64,000 nt of DNA from Spongospora subterranea. Its lineage: Eukaryota > Endomyxa > Phytomyxea > Plasmodiophorida > Plasmodiophoridae. Below are positions 1 through 10,815 of the stretch, piece by piece. How positions within the stretch are numbered: position 1 is the stretch's first letter; each line of letters begins with the position of its first letter. Location of the stretch: assembly GCA_900404475.1 (NCBI GenBank), contig OUQQ01000021.1, positions 1 to 64,000 of the forward strand, read 5' to 3'. Made by a program: the position numbers and the translations under genes. The notes under the pieces were generated by a model. The model ran no database searches. It saw nothing but the letters and a program-made list of their open reading frames with translations, and had not been told where the DNA came from.

Positions 1-98
1 TAAGTGCGCACTGGAGAGTTTGACGCAGAGCAGGGATCATACAAATGATGGGGACTCCTGACTGGAGACTCAGTGGCGCATATACCTAAGTGCGCACT
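1..98. repeat. short direct repeat upstream of Rpt2
   Basis: The 12-mer taagtgcgcact occurs at 1-12 and again at 87-98. Apart from this repeat I see nothing in the first 188 bases; they form the 5' flank of the proteasome ATPase gene and could hold its promoter. Confidence 0.5.
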
Positions 99-188
99 AG
101 GCGAGAGGTACACTCGGGCAACCAGTCAGAACTTTTATCCAACGGGTGAGTTATTATCACTCAAATCGGTGTTTTGCACCGAGACACA

Positions 189-1978
<1,790 letters not shown>

Positions 1979-2083
1979 TTTACTACTCCGAATATATCAA
2001 ATGCGCTATATTCTACTCTGCACACTCTCCAATTGAGTACATACATGCTCACCAATGTTTTGTTGTCAGCGTTCTAAGTTGTA

Positions 2084-2998
2084 TTATTGGCAATTACGTT
2101 TTCCTGACCTTTCTAGTAATCGTTTTCGTCGCGCTTTTAACTCACTATTTTCCAACTGTCGTACAAGCCAATCACAACTCAAAAAGAGGTCCAAGGTACA
2201 CCCATTACCTTCAATTGTTCCAGCTTTTTCATCATCGCTGCCTCGTCCTTTTTTTGAGATTGTCTCTTCAATGTCAAACATCGCAACGAATTGCTTTGCT
2301 ATAGGAAGTTAGGATAGTGGATCGATTCCTTACACATTACCGTCACCTCCTCGGCTGCTTTTTCAATTGCAGAAGCACCCGATGCTTTTGCGGCTTCAAG
2401 TCGCTTAGTTAATTGTATCCCTAACAATCAAGTTGGAGGTCGCACGACACTGAAGCTGGGCTCTTTGCCTTTAACCCTAATGGATTCTATTTGCCCGTCA
2501 CGACACTTGCTTTCGGATTGCAGGTTCTGAAGAGTCAACTCGTGGTTCTGAATCAACGTACCATAGTGGGTACGAAGGGCAGCCTGTTTTTTCCATTAAC
2601 CTGCACACAGGTACTTTTCAAGGACCAAAGCGAATTTACCAGTTTTATTTCAAGGGAATGCTTCTTCTGCTGCTTGTGTTGCAAACCATCGGTTAAGGAG
2701 CTGGTTATATGACGAAACTGCTCACATTCTTCCAAGTGACCTCGCAACTCGGAGACAACTGGGATCTGAAACATGACAAGGTTGTGCAAATCATTCGCTT
2801 GTTTGCGAATCAGGTTTCCTCGAATCTGCTCTGCCTGTGAACACCGATATCAGACACCTATCAGCAGGGTCGAGCAGCGACCTTAAATTTGGCTTGCAGG
2901 ATCACGCTGCTTTGAATTGCCTCACGATATTTTGCGTCTGAGCTCGTGATTCGTTCCGTGAACGATGACAATGCATGTACCAGCTGCGGCAGCGCCAT
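2084..2998 (-). CDS. coiled-coil protein, family not recognised
   Basis: At least five exons can be joined through GT-AG introns of about 30-55 bases. The start is the ATG at 2998 (MALPQLVHALSSF) and the stop is at 2084. The predicted product is almost entirely charged helix: segments such as SSDAKYREAIQSS, AEQIRGNLIRKQANDLH, LRTHYGTLIQNHELTLQ, RLEAAKASGASAIEKAAEE and MMKKLEQLKLENSELKARRK form heptad-like patterns, with a basic tail (ARRKRLLERSGKR). One branch site (CTAAC) and acceptor are clear at about 2305. The composition resembles axonemal or centrosomal coiled-coil proteins, but no family signature is visible, so no function is assigned. The gene converges on Rpt2. Confidence 0.65.
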
Positions 2999-3140
2999 GA
3001 CCAAACAGGTCCTTGCTCTCGTAACCGTGTTGAACTGGGCAGATGTGTATAAACCCTCTAACCCTGCCCCCTGCACTCTATACCTAATCCAGGCCGGTAT
3101 CGTAACACTGCAGTTGTATTGCGCTACACATTTGTGTAAC

Positions 3141-4148
3141 ATGGCCGACAATGTTGACGAGTCGAAACCGAAAACCCAAAAGCCAACTGGTGACAGGGTA
3201 CGTAACACAACAGATCTACTTGAGGAGGGCTCTGATGATCCATCCATCACGCGGCGAAACATTGGCCGGCTTGACGAAACTGTAGCCGATTGTAAGTGCG
3301 TGTGTTTCAAGTTCATAAGACTGCTCCCCGGCAACTGTGCCAAGGGGGAACGTCGAAAGTGAGATCATATTTGAGCACTGGTTGGTACTTCTGCAATGAA
3401 ATGCGTCAACGCACACAATAATACTGCCTCCGTTTTAGGACAGAACGGGGGTGTTCGAAAGAAATCAACTCGCTGTCTTTGCAGCTTAGATGCTTATTTT
3501 ATACTGAAGATAGCTTTATATTAAGAACCGTTTTTCAGCGACACCGCGGTAGCACCATATTATTCTGAAAACATGAACTGCACCTGCAGAGGGCTGCAGC
3601 CGAGCTCAGCCGACAAGCAGCCCGCCTCGGATATGGTCAACGTTATTGAAGAGTTTGCTGATACAAAAACACTTTGCTGATCACCAACGGCGCCTCGTAT
3701 GCGAATATATTTGATAAATAATTGGGAAAACTTTAATTGCATCAGCAGCCTGTCCATCCACCGTTTCGGGCAGAACTGTCACTACCTGTGGAGTTTGTCG
3801 GTCTTCGTCAAGGCAATAACGGGGATTCGTGTGCACTGCACGATGGCTGTGGAGAACGAATTGCTGTTGGGGATTTAGTCCGATTTCATCGATGGTTCTC
3901 AAGTGGTCCGTGTAAATTTTCAACGACATTCCTGATGATGAGTTGCATTCTGAAAATTCGGGCTTGGAAGAGGCAATTGCTTGTGTTCATATAAAAAAAC
4001 GGCCGAGAATCCTGTAGGATTGGGTTTTCTTTCTGCCAAATTCCTTGCGAGCGAGCATCAATTTCCTGGAGAATTCGCACAAGCGGTTGAGCTGTCCGAA
4101 AAAATATTTGGAATTTCGTACAAACTCAGAAAAGACGTCGAACATTGA
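3141..4148 (+). CDS. small conserved Cys/His-motif protein (first exons uncertain)
   Basis: The convincing part is 3760-4148. It contains LPVEFVGLRQ followed by GDSCALHDGCGERIAVGDLV, a C-x2-H-x2-CG arrangement that reads like a metal-binding knuckle. After an intron come EEAIACVHIKKRPRIL and GLGFLSAKFLASEHQFPGEF, ending KLRKDVEH. The order (GDSC..HD.CG...VGD, then an AIAC/VGFL block, then a G.FAQ block) matches a small conserved eukaryotic protein family that I recall without a firm function. No ATG lies in the core exon, so the start is placed in an upstream exon at 3141 (MADNVDESKPKTQKP). The joins between 3290 and 3760 could not be fixed, and the 3141-3362 part may be a separate gene. Confidence 0.5.
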
Positions 4149-4594
4149 TGTGGCAGAGTGTCTGCCTTTGAATGCTATCCCATCTTGGGATTACTAAGCG
4201 TGTGGTTATATAATAGTAGCCATGATCGAAATTTTCATCTTCAGCCTGCTGTGTCGATGTAGCGACAACTGGAATCTTGACAGATGAATTACCAAAACAT
4301 GGCGGCACCTGTTTGCTATCGTTGTTTGCCTAACTGAAGCCCAAGCCTTGTCAATACGCCATGCGCTATAGATCCTGTTTGGACTGGGGAGACGGCCAGC
4401 GGTCTCGTCATGTTGGTATTTCACCTGTCAAACGACTCCTATTGTCGCTACATTGACAAACCTGCCAGAAGGCGAAATTCCTCACACGCTAACTATCAAC
4501 CCAATGCCCTTTGAAGTCCTCCATTGTGGTAGGGAACGTCGACGACCGTGATGCTGACTCCATGAATTCCAAGCGCGTTCTACCCATTCCAGCA

Positions 4595-5031
4595 TCAATT
4601 CACCGTTTTTCCAAGCATTTTCTTTTTTCCTGCTTTTGAAAATTCTTGCAGCCCGCTTGCCCGAAAACAACGAAAGGGGAAGGTTTTCCCCAGACAGTTT
4701 GCGAGATTTGGTTCCGCGAACGTGACGATGTCCTTGTGACAGGGATCGCCTGAAGCGTCGTGGATATAGTGTCCCTGTTCCGAACGATCTGTGGAATTTC
4801 CAACAAAATGACCAACTTCGCCCAGTTTGGGATCAGAATTCATGGTTGCATTGATGGTTGGTCTCGCAAGATGGTCTTTCGATTGGGATAATAATTTGAC
4901 GTCATTTGCTTCTTTCATTAGATCTCTATCTGCAGCGGCATCTTGAAATGTAAGTGTTGATATATAATAATCCAGTATTTGAGTGAGAAATATCATCATC
5001 AAAACGTACATTTTACAATATGATCGATCAT
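4595..5031 (-). CDS. paralogue A of a head-to-head gene pair (hypothetical)
   Basis: Reading the minus strand, an ATG at 5031 gives MIDHIVK. A GTACGT...TTTCAAG intron of about 68 bases then leads into AAADRDLMKEANDVKLLSQS (about 4877-4945). This is clearly homologous, codon by codon, to the start of the plus-strand gene beginning at 5020. A continuous 138-codon frame with an ATG at 5011 also covers the exon. Beyond the homologous block the frame continues (DPKLGEVGHFVGN, GDPCHKDIVTFAEP) to a stop at 4595, but with little family character, so the 3' part may be wrong or decayed. Function is unknown. It may be an inverted duplicate that has partly degenerated. Confidence 0.4.
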
Positions 5032-5862
5032 CCTAGAGATGTTGCTAGAGATCGAAATCTGGTGAAAGAATCGAATGACATTAAATCATTATCCCAACAG
5101 AAAGGTGATGATAAAAACGCCATTATTTCCGTTCATTGTAGCTGAATCCGTTATTCCAAACTTTACTAATCTCATGGTTGTTGAGCTGACCTCAATTATA
5201 TCCTTGAATTAGCACAACTGATGTTTACAATAGCTGGCGTTCAAAGCACCTGGTCGAATCAAAAAGTGTGAGGGAGCTCGAGAAGGGGATCGGAGATCTG
5301 ACGATCTGCCATCATTGTGGGCATCAACAATGGCGATACTTGACGCTTGTCCCACATTGATGACACCTCAAAAAACTCATATCTATGTAAGCTCGAGCGG
5401 ATGTGTGTGTAGGGAATTCGAAAAGAGCAATGGGGGCGCCATTTTGCTCAAACCGATTTTCTTGATTTCGTTTTTTCGTTCTGAAATTGGTTTATTTCCA
5501 TCCGGAAATGTCATGGGTCAGCAGATGGCCCTCAGGTACCTCAAAGATTTAATCAAGCTGCTGGATGCTCAAATTTCCCAGACGAATGTCGTCAGATCTA
5601 GTTAGGCTGACGGTTTCGTACAAAGATGTCTTCATCGGATATCTTGAAAATAGAGCTGACTATATGTGGTGAGCGTCACCGATTTCTTTGATGGCGTTGG
5701 TGCAATTGAAATCCTCATCGGAGAATGCTGGATCGGTTCATATACCGAAAACACTGTGCAGCACCAGGCAAACTCGATGATTTGAGCGTCGAGGCAGACA
5801 ATCTGCTGACTCCCTTTTTCGTTCAGAAAAGCTATACTGTTGCTATCGTGATGCGAAACTGA
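5020..5862 (+). CDS. paralogue B of a head-to-head gene pair, family not recognised
   Basis: The start at 5020 gives MIDHPRDVARDRNLVKESND, ending SLSQQK at a GTGATG donor. Further exons read FKAPGRIKKCEGAREGDRRS, LWASTMAILDACPTLMTPQK, then FPSGNVMGQQMALRYLKDL and KLLDAQISQTNV. The last exons give LTVSYKDVFIGYLENRADYM, SVTDFFDGVGAIEILIGECW and DDLSVEADNLLTPFFVQKSY, with a stop at 5860-5862. The later exons look like a beta-rich globular domain. I recognise no family. The first block is duplicated on the opposite strand immediately upstream. The gene ends about 280 bases before the deacylase gene. Confidence 0.5.
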
Positions 5863-6141
5863 TCCCGAATACATTAATCATGGAACCACACATCGCTGTT
5901 TTACTATTGGAAAACTGGCTTTGACGAATCGAGAAGTACAATGAGCGAGGATCCCTGTCCCGCCGAACATTTCTGATACGAAAACAAATTAGCAATGGCG
6001 ACAATAACACCTGAGACGGCAAACGCAGCAGCGCCATCTGGTTGGTCGGTGCTGCTTGACTGTTTTGCGCATTTTCTGCTTGAAGCAATGCCTGTGCCAG
6101 TGCTACAAGCTGTACTGGTCCAAAATTGCTGGTGAACGGAA
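5863..6141. other. intergenic stretch, no supported gene
   Basis: Minus-strand frames here give a hydrophobic stretch (AAAFAVSGVIVAIANLFSYQ) and, in another frame, a Gln/Ala-rich stretch. Neither has a start, stop and splice set that I can defend. The stretch presumably includes the 5' flank of the downstream deacylase gene. Confidence 0.4.
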
Positions 6142-7445
6142 ATGTTGGGCGGCCGGTCTTATGGTATGAAGCAATTTTTTAAACTTATTTTAATGGCTCT
6201 ACTATTTCAGAGTTCAGTGTTCATAATTTTTTTGCTGATCCGGCCGAGCTGGCCAGGTCCATCGTCTGCACGACGCGAACCCCCGGTGGTGCCACACGAT
6301 CTCCTGTCGCAACATTTGGAGCAGTTAACCTTTTCAAATCGAAGCGAGTTCCGTCTTCAGATTATTGAAGGCCCGTCAGGAGAGGGCATTGAACTTCCGG
6401 TTATAATTCTTCAGGTAATCGGTTGTTCTTTGAAGGTCTGGCAAAGGGTTGATTTGTTCGTCAGGGAAAGCGTAAAGGACCTTCTTTGGCTGTCACCGCC
6501 GGCATTCATGGGTAAGCAGTCCCGTCGATGCGAGCATTTTTTTCCATGCTACATGTAATCTGCTGATGTTTTAGTGATGAAGTAACCGGCGTCGCTGCTA
6601 TCTTTCATTTTCTGGATAATCTTCAGGTTGATGATCTCAATGGAACAATAATAGCTATACCAGGTCAGGATTCGCATATAAAAAAACCAGTCCTGGTCAT
6701 GGGCCTAACCTGGTTGGCACTAGTTCTAAACCCTTATGGGTTCAACAGAGTTCAGCGAGCCGGGGAAAACGGAAAAGACTTGAACAGACAGTTCAAAGCG
6801 CGTTCTTTACGAGATCAGGAAGGCCTATACACTGAACGACTCTTCAATGCATTCTCAGTTTTAAAGGTGACACATCACATTGATTTACATACAGCGACTA
6901 CGTTCCATGATAATTGCTACTATGTCCGAGCTGATCTATCTGTACCCGAAATAGCAAAGATGTCGCAAATCATGATGCCTGACATCATCCTAAATCATTC
7001 TGGCCCATTAAATTCACTACGCATGGCGATGGCATCTGATGGAATTGTTGCGGTTACTGTGGAAATTGGCGGTCCGGTTAAGGTTGACCAGCAGCTAGCC
7101 AGGCGTACGATGTCATCTCTCGGGCTAATTTTGGAACATCTTCAAATGGGTGGCAAAGTGCCGATCCAGTTTCAATCGACTACAGACCCGGTTGTCTGCT
7201 CCTCATCGGAGTGGATAAGAAATATTGGAGGCGGCCTAATGGAAATTTTCCCACAAGTCAATACTTTCGTCAGCGCAGGAGAACCGATTGCCCGAAGACG
7301 CGACATATTCGGAAACATTCTAAACATAATCGGCGCGCCATATGACGCCGTTGTCATTGGAACAAGCGTAAGACTGCCAATTGCCGATGGCGGTCGTATT
7401 GTCCATCTTGGAAAAGCCAATACTAAAGAAATAACAGATCGCTGA
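6142..7445 (+). CDS. AstE/AspA-family zinc deacylase (succinylglutamate desuccinylase/aspartoacylase-like), membrane-anchored
   Basis: M14-type zinc carboxypeptidase-fold enzyme. After an exon with a strongly hydrophobic N terminus (MALLFQSSVFIIFLLI) and a linker, splicing restores KGPSLAVTAGIHG|DEVTGV, where His and Glu are the first two zinc ligands. Next comes LNPYGFNRVQRAGENGKDLN, the family NP.G.N...DLNR block. HIDLHTATTFHDN supplies the third zinc ligand (His). VAVTVEIGG carries the catalytic Glu, and C-terminal barrel-like repeats with GEPIARR and GAPYDAVVIG follow. Four short introns fall before the last large exon (6699-7445). Possible starts are ATGs at 6142, 6166 and 6193; the hydrophobic segment suggests a signal anchor. 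The acyl substrate cannot be read from sequence. The gene is convergent with QDPR, with 27 bases between stops. Confidence 0.88.
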
Positions 7446-7472
7446 TTCCCGGCGAAACTCAGAACTATGAAA

Positions 7473-8339
7473 TCATTTTACGTCTAAGAGATTGAACTGG
7501 GTTAGGCCTTGTTTCGTTATGACTGAATAAAATCCTCCATGGTAAACACTATCGGTATCATCTGCCCATTGTACAATCTGATTCGATATGTCAATGATTG
7601 GAGTCCATTCCGATGAATCAGCTTCGGGCATCGACTTTCGATTTGAGGGAGTATCTAAAATAACCGGTAAAATACATGCGGCCTTCATCGAGGGATACTC
7701 TTCCGCCATAGATTTGGTCTAAAAACAGATGAGTAAGATTTCGATGACGCGGAGATAGATACAACCGTACCAAGTAATGAACTGAATTTTTTGACAGAGC
7801 GTACGGCAGCATTGTGGGTGCTGGAGATAAACAAGGAAAAGCCCCAGTAAACATTAATAACCCACTTGATTTGAGGAGCTTCGTGGCAACATGTGCTGCA
7901 ACAAGAGATGGCATAGTATTTGCATTGAACATGAGCAGGGAATTGCGGAATATGTCTTTCTGAGCAATATGGCCACCCTTCCTAAAGTTAGATTAAGCTG
8001 GCAGCTTTATCGTACAATATGGGCAATATCCTACCATGCCCCAGCCACCGAGATAATCGCATCAACTTCCCCATCACTTCTTTGCAAAACCGCTTCGGCC
8101 GCTTGTTCGGATGATTTCGAGGCAATATTGACATTATCATGAGCGACATCGCTATTGCGAAGATCGATAGATGTGCAGGACCAACTCCCTTTCTGCATGG
8201 TCTGCACTATCGATGTGCCAAGAAACCCCGACCCGCCAAACTAAACCGCACATGAACACCCGACCATACAATGCTATTATCGAATCAGCCGAGCACTCAC
8301 AACCAATGCACGCTTGATCGTCTTCACTGCCGTACCCAT
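7473..8339 (-). CDS. QDPR: dihydropteridine reductase (short-chain dehydrogenase)
   Basis: NAD(P)H-dependent reductase that regenerates tetrahydropterin from quinonoid dihydropterin. The first exon, MGTAVKTIKRALV (ATG at 8339), splices over a 60-base intron to FGGSGFLGTSIVQTM, the Rossmann glycine loop. Then come DAIISVAGAW, GGHIAQKDIFRNS, TKLLKSSGLLMFTGA, and the catalytic Tyr-x3-Lys-like region in MLPYALSKNSVHYL (YxxxK replaced by YALSK, which keeps the Tyr and Lys spacing). The C-terminal signature ILPVILDTPSNRKSMPEADS is almost the vertebrate QDPR sequence and ends with a short substrate-loop and helix segment. The three-intron structure is intact. It could serve pterin-dependent hydroxylases or pterin salvage. 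Confidence 0.93.
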
Positions 8340-8410
8340 TCCCTATGAACGTCCAATATTCGGTCGAGCGATGCCTTAATTATGACCAACAGTGAACAAC
8401 GACCGTAATA

Positions 8411-8738
8411 ATTATGAAATGCGCAGTCGTTGATGATAAACCTTCCGAGGACACATGGTCTTAACGTTTCGCGACCCGTACTGTAGTTTGAGAGTGACAT
8501 GAAATGCGCAGTCGTTGATGAAGGTTTCGAGGGGAGAGGCCAGAGGGCACATGGTCTTAACGTTTCGCGACCCGTACTGTAGTTTGAGAGTGTGACATGA
8601 AACGCGCAGTCGTTGATGATGAAGGTTTCGAGGGGAGAGGCCAGAGGGCACATGGTCTTAACGTTTCGTGACCGTATTATGTTATGAAATGCGGCAGTCG
8701 TTGGTGCCGAGTGCACAAGTTGTTAACGTTTCGCGCTT
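8411..8738. repeat. minisatellite, about four imperfect 84-97 bp units
   Basis: Units begin with gaaatgcgcagtcgttgatg-like sequence near 8416, 8501, 8598 and 8686. They share the block ggtcttaacgtttcgcgacc, and the inner two also share gtttcgaggggagaggccag. The outer copies are shorter and more diverged. The array lies between the QDPR start and a gene-free stretch. Confidence 0.9.
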
Positions 8739-9652
8739 CCTCCTGACTCCCTTTAGGCAGATGGGTCCAGAACAACGGAAACCAACTGCGGTGTGGTTTT
8801 ACCAGCGTTCCTCGGGAAATCGTAGTGAGTTTTAGTAAGACTTTTACATTTTGCCGATGTCCTGAGATTATGGAAACCGAACGTTGTTCATGACGGGAGT
8901 GACTCACGATAAAAGAGCAAATCAATTAGTCGTACCAGTCCATTGTCGCCCGCATGTCACCGAATATTATGTATTGATAACTCCAAAAAAACATAAATCT
9001 GTGTACAGAGTAAAAATCATGAACGTGAAAAGCCCATGATAAGACCAGAAAACCCGTCCCTAAAGGGGTTTTCAAAAATAGGTCGAACATACTCAGTATG
9101 CTTCATTACCCGATTATCTTGGGATACCATTACATGAGGGGGCGCCATTGGATATTAAGGCGCATTATGGGCTACTTGATAATTCGGTTCTGGGGCGTAA
9201 TTCGGGTCCATCAGAACGTCTAATACCCTCTCGATGCGTTCAATTGCCCAGGTCAGCCGCTGGACGCGCGCGCATATATCTTTGAGCAATATGATAATCC
9301 TGTGAAGTATGCCCATAAATCATTGAAGACGCGGGCCAACTACCTGCGATCCTACTGTTTTCTCTGTTTATCTGTCAGCAATTGTGGTTCGGAACTCAAT
9401 AGAACAATATCAAGGTCCAATCCACGACTATTTGTCATGGACAACAACCGCTGGCCCCCGTCCACGGCCTATGGTCGGAATCCGATCATTTTCTGTGAGA
9501 CGACCCGAAGATGGACTGATAATAGCACCGTGTTCCGCGTTCTCGAAATTAATAAAAAAAACCCTGATTTCGATTTTGATGGCAAACGAATCGAATAGTT
9601 GCGCCATAAAACGCTCCAAATTTTTATTAAGACAGTGATACATTTTACAAGT
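8739..9652. other. intergenic, no supported gene
   Basis: Two overlapping open frames at 9302-9640 on opposite strands compete without family features or splice context. I see no RNA gene. The stretch is the longest clear spacer in the left third and includes the 3' flank of PCNA. Confidence 0.5.
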
Positions 9653-10748
9653 TTAGCTTTCCTCAATCTTTGGTGCCAGATAGAACTGAAGATGACCAAT
9701 TTCTTCAACTGAGTACTCCACCATAATCGGCGCTTCGTTGGCTAAGCCGATTTTGACGGTCTTACTCAAAACTTGAGCCTAATTTTGAATAAGAAAACGA
9801 TGGTAGAGCATCGACAAACACCGATATACCTTGGCGAAAGAGTTAAGGTAGGATATGGCAAACTGAAGTTCAACAGGTTCCTGGCACTCAATGGTCGTAG
9901 GCACTTCGCCTTTCTTTTCATCTACCGTGGCGCTATGCACTTGTATCAAAAACAGATATCACCAGTGACAAAAATTTTTGAGACGTACTTCGTTCGCAGA
10001 GCGATCGTTCCCGATCCAATGGCTCCTTCGACTTTGAATTTGACCCCATCTTTGGAAGCATCAATAGATATAGTATCTCCAAGGTCTTTAAGATCCCTGC
10101 AAATTCGCTGGAACTCGGCTGATGGCATGGAAATCTGTATGGCAGTTAAACAGGGAGTCAGGTTAAAGTGAGCATCAAAGTGTTTACAGTGACAGCATAA
10201 TCTTTTTCCGGAACCGATAGATGCTCCGAGTCGATGTCCATCAACTTCAGCTCAAATTCTGACATTCGCTCGGTCGATGGGCTTTCAAATACGAAGTGGA
10301 CTGATTCAGCACTATCATCAGCGCGCATTGTGACAGCATCATCTTTATCCATGCATTTAAAAACCTGCTGGAAACTTACAACGAAGTATGAAATGTCGAC
10401 TAGCGGAATACCTTGCACATAGAATCAACCTTGAAACCAAGGGAAATGTTACGATCCGACCGGAAATGGTCAAAACCTTCAGCTTTGAGAAACAGAGAGA
10501 TCAGAGCAACGTGAGCAGTGTCCATTGCCTAAAACGGTAAAAAATGGGTATTATTTTTAAAAAAAAGAAAAGGCAGCAAATGTATTCTGAGTAATTATCG
10601 TTCAACGATACCAACAGTGAGAAATAAGTCCAACCTGCATTGAAATGGCGGTCGACGAGCAGTCAAAATTGCCTTCATCGACGATGCCAGACAGCGTATC
10701 CAGCACCTTCTTGAACGGAAGGCCGTGTTCAAGGCGCGCTTCGAACAT
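9653..10748 (-). CDS. PCNA: proliferating cell nuclear antigen (sliding clamp)
   Basis: Homotrimeric clamp that tethers replicative polymerases and repair factors to DNA. ATG at 10748 gives MFEARLEHGLPFKKVLDTLS. A roughly 100-base intron leads to AMDTAHVALISLFLKAEGFD and SDRNISLGFKVDSMCK, then KDDAVTMRADDSAESVHF, ELKLMDIDSEHLSVPEKDY, and MPSAEFQRICRDLKDLGDTI with DGVKFKVEGAIGSG. The interdomain connector follows, with SKTVKIGLANEAPIMVEYS and the tail EIGHLQFYLAPKIEES. About six introns give a normal-length protein (about 260 residues) with every domain present. Its start faces the start of a large gene at 10816, 67 bases away, so a shared divergent promoter is likely. Pol epsilon, a client, is encoded at 54-63 kb. 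Confidence 0.96.
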
Positions 10749-10815
10749 GGCGATAACAATGCAACGAAACGAACGCAGGCGCCGACACGACTACTGTACC
10801 AGAGGTATTGTGAAG
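10749..10815. promoter_or_regulatory. probable bidirectional promoter between PCNA and the large gene
   Basis: Only 67 bases separate the two divergent ATGs (10748 minus, 10816 plus). Regulatory elements for both genes must lie here or inside the first exons and introns. No TATA-like box or known element is evident. This is inferred from layout alone. Confidence 0.4.

Noticed and set aside
4300..4670. Possible DDE-transposase-like fragment (ELMLEWVERAWNSW) on the minus strand
   Set aside because: A single short helix pattern resembling DDE C-termini; no catalytic block nearby and neighbouring frames do not extend the similarity.
5873..6120. Minus-strand gene with a C-terminal membrane helix
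   Set aside because: Three frames compete and no start-to-stop chain with splice sites could be built.
9302..9640. Overlapping open frames between the minisatellite and PCNA
   Set aside because: Neither strand gives a recognisable protein, an ATG in context with splice sites, or plausible composition.
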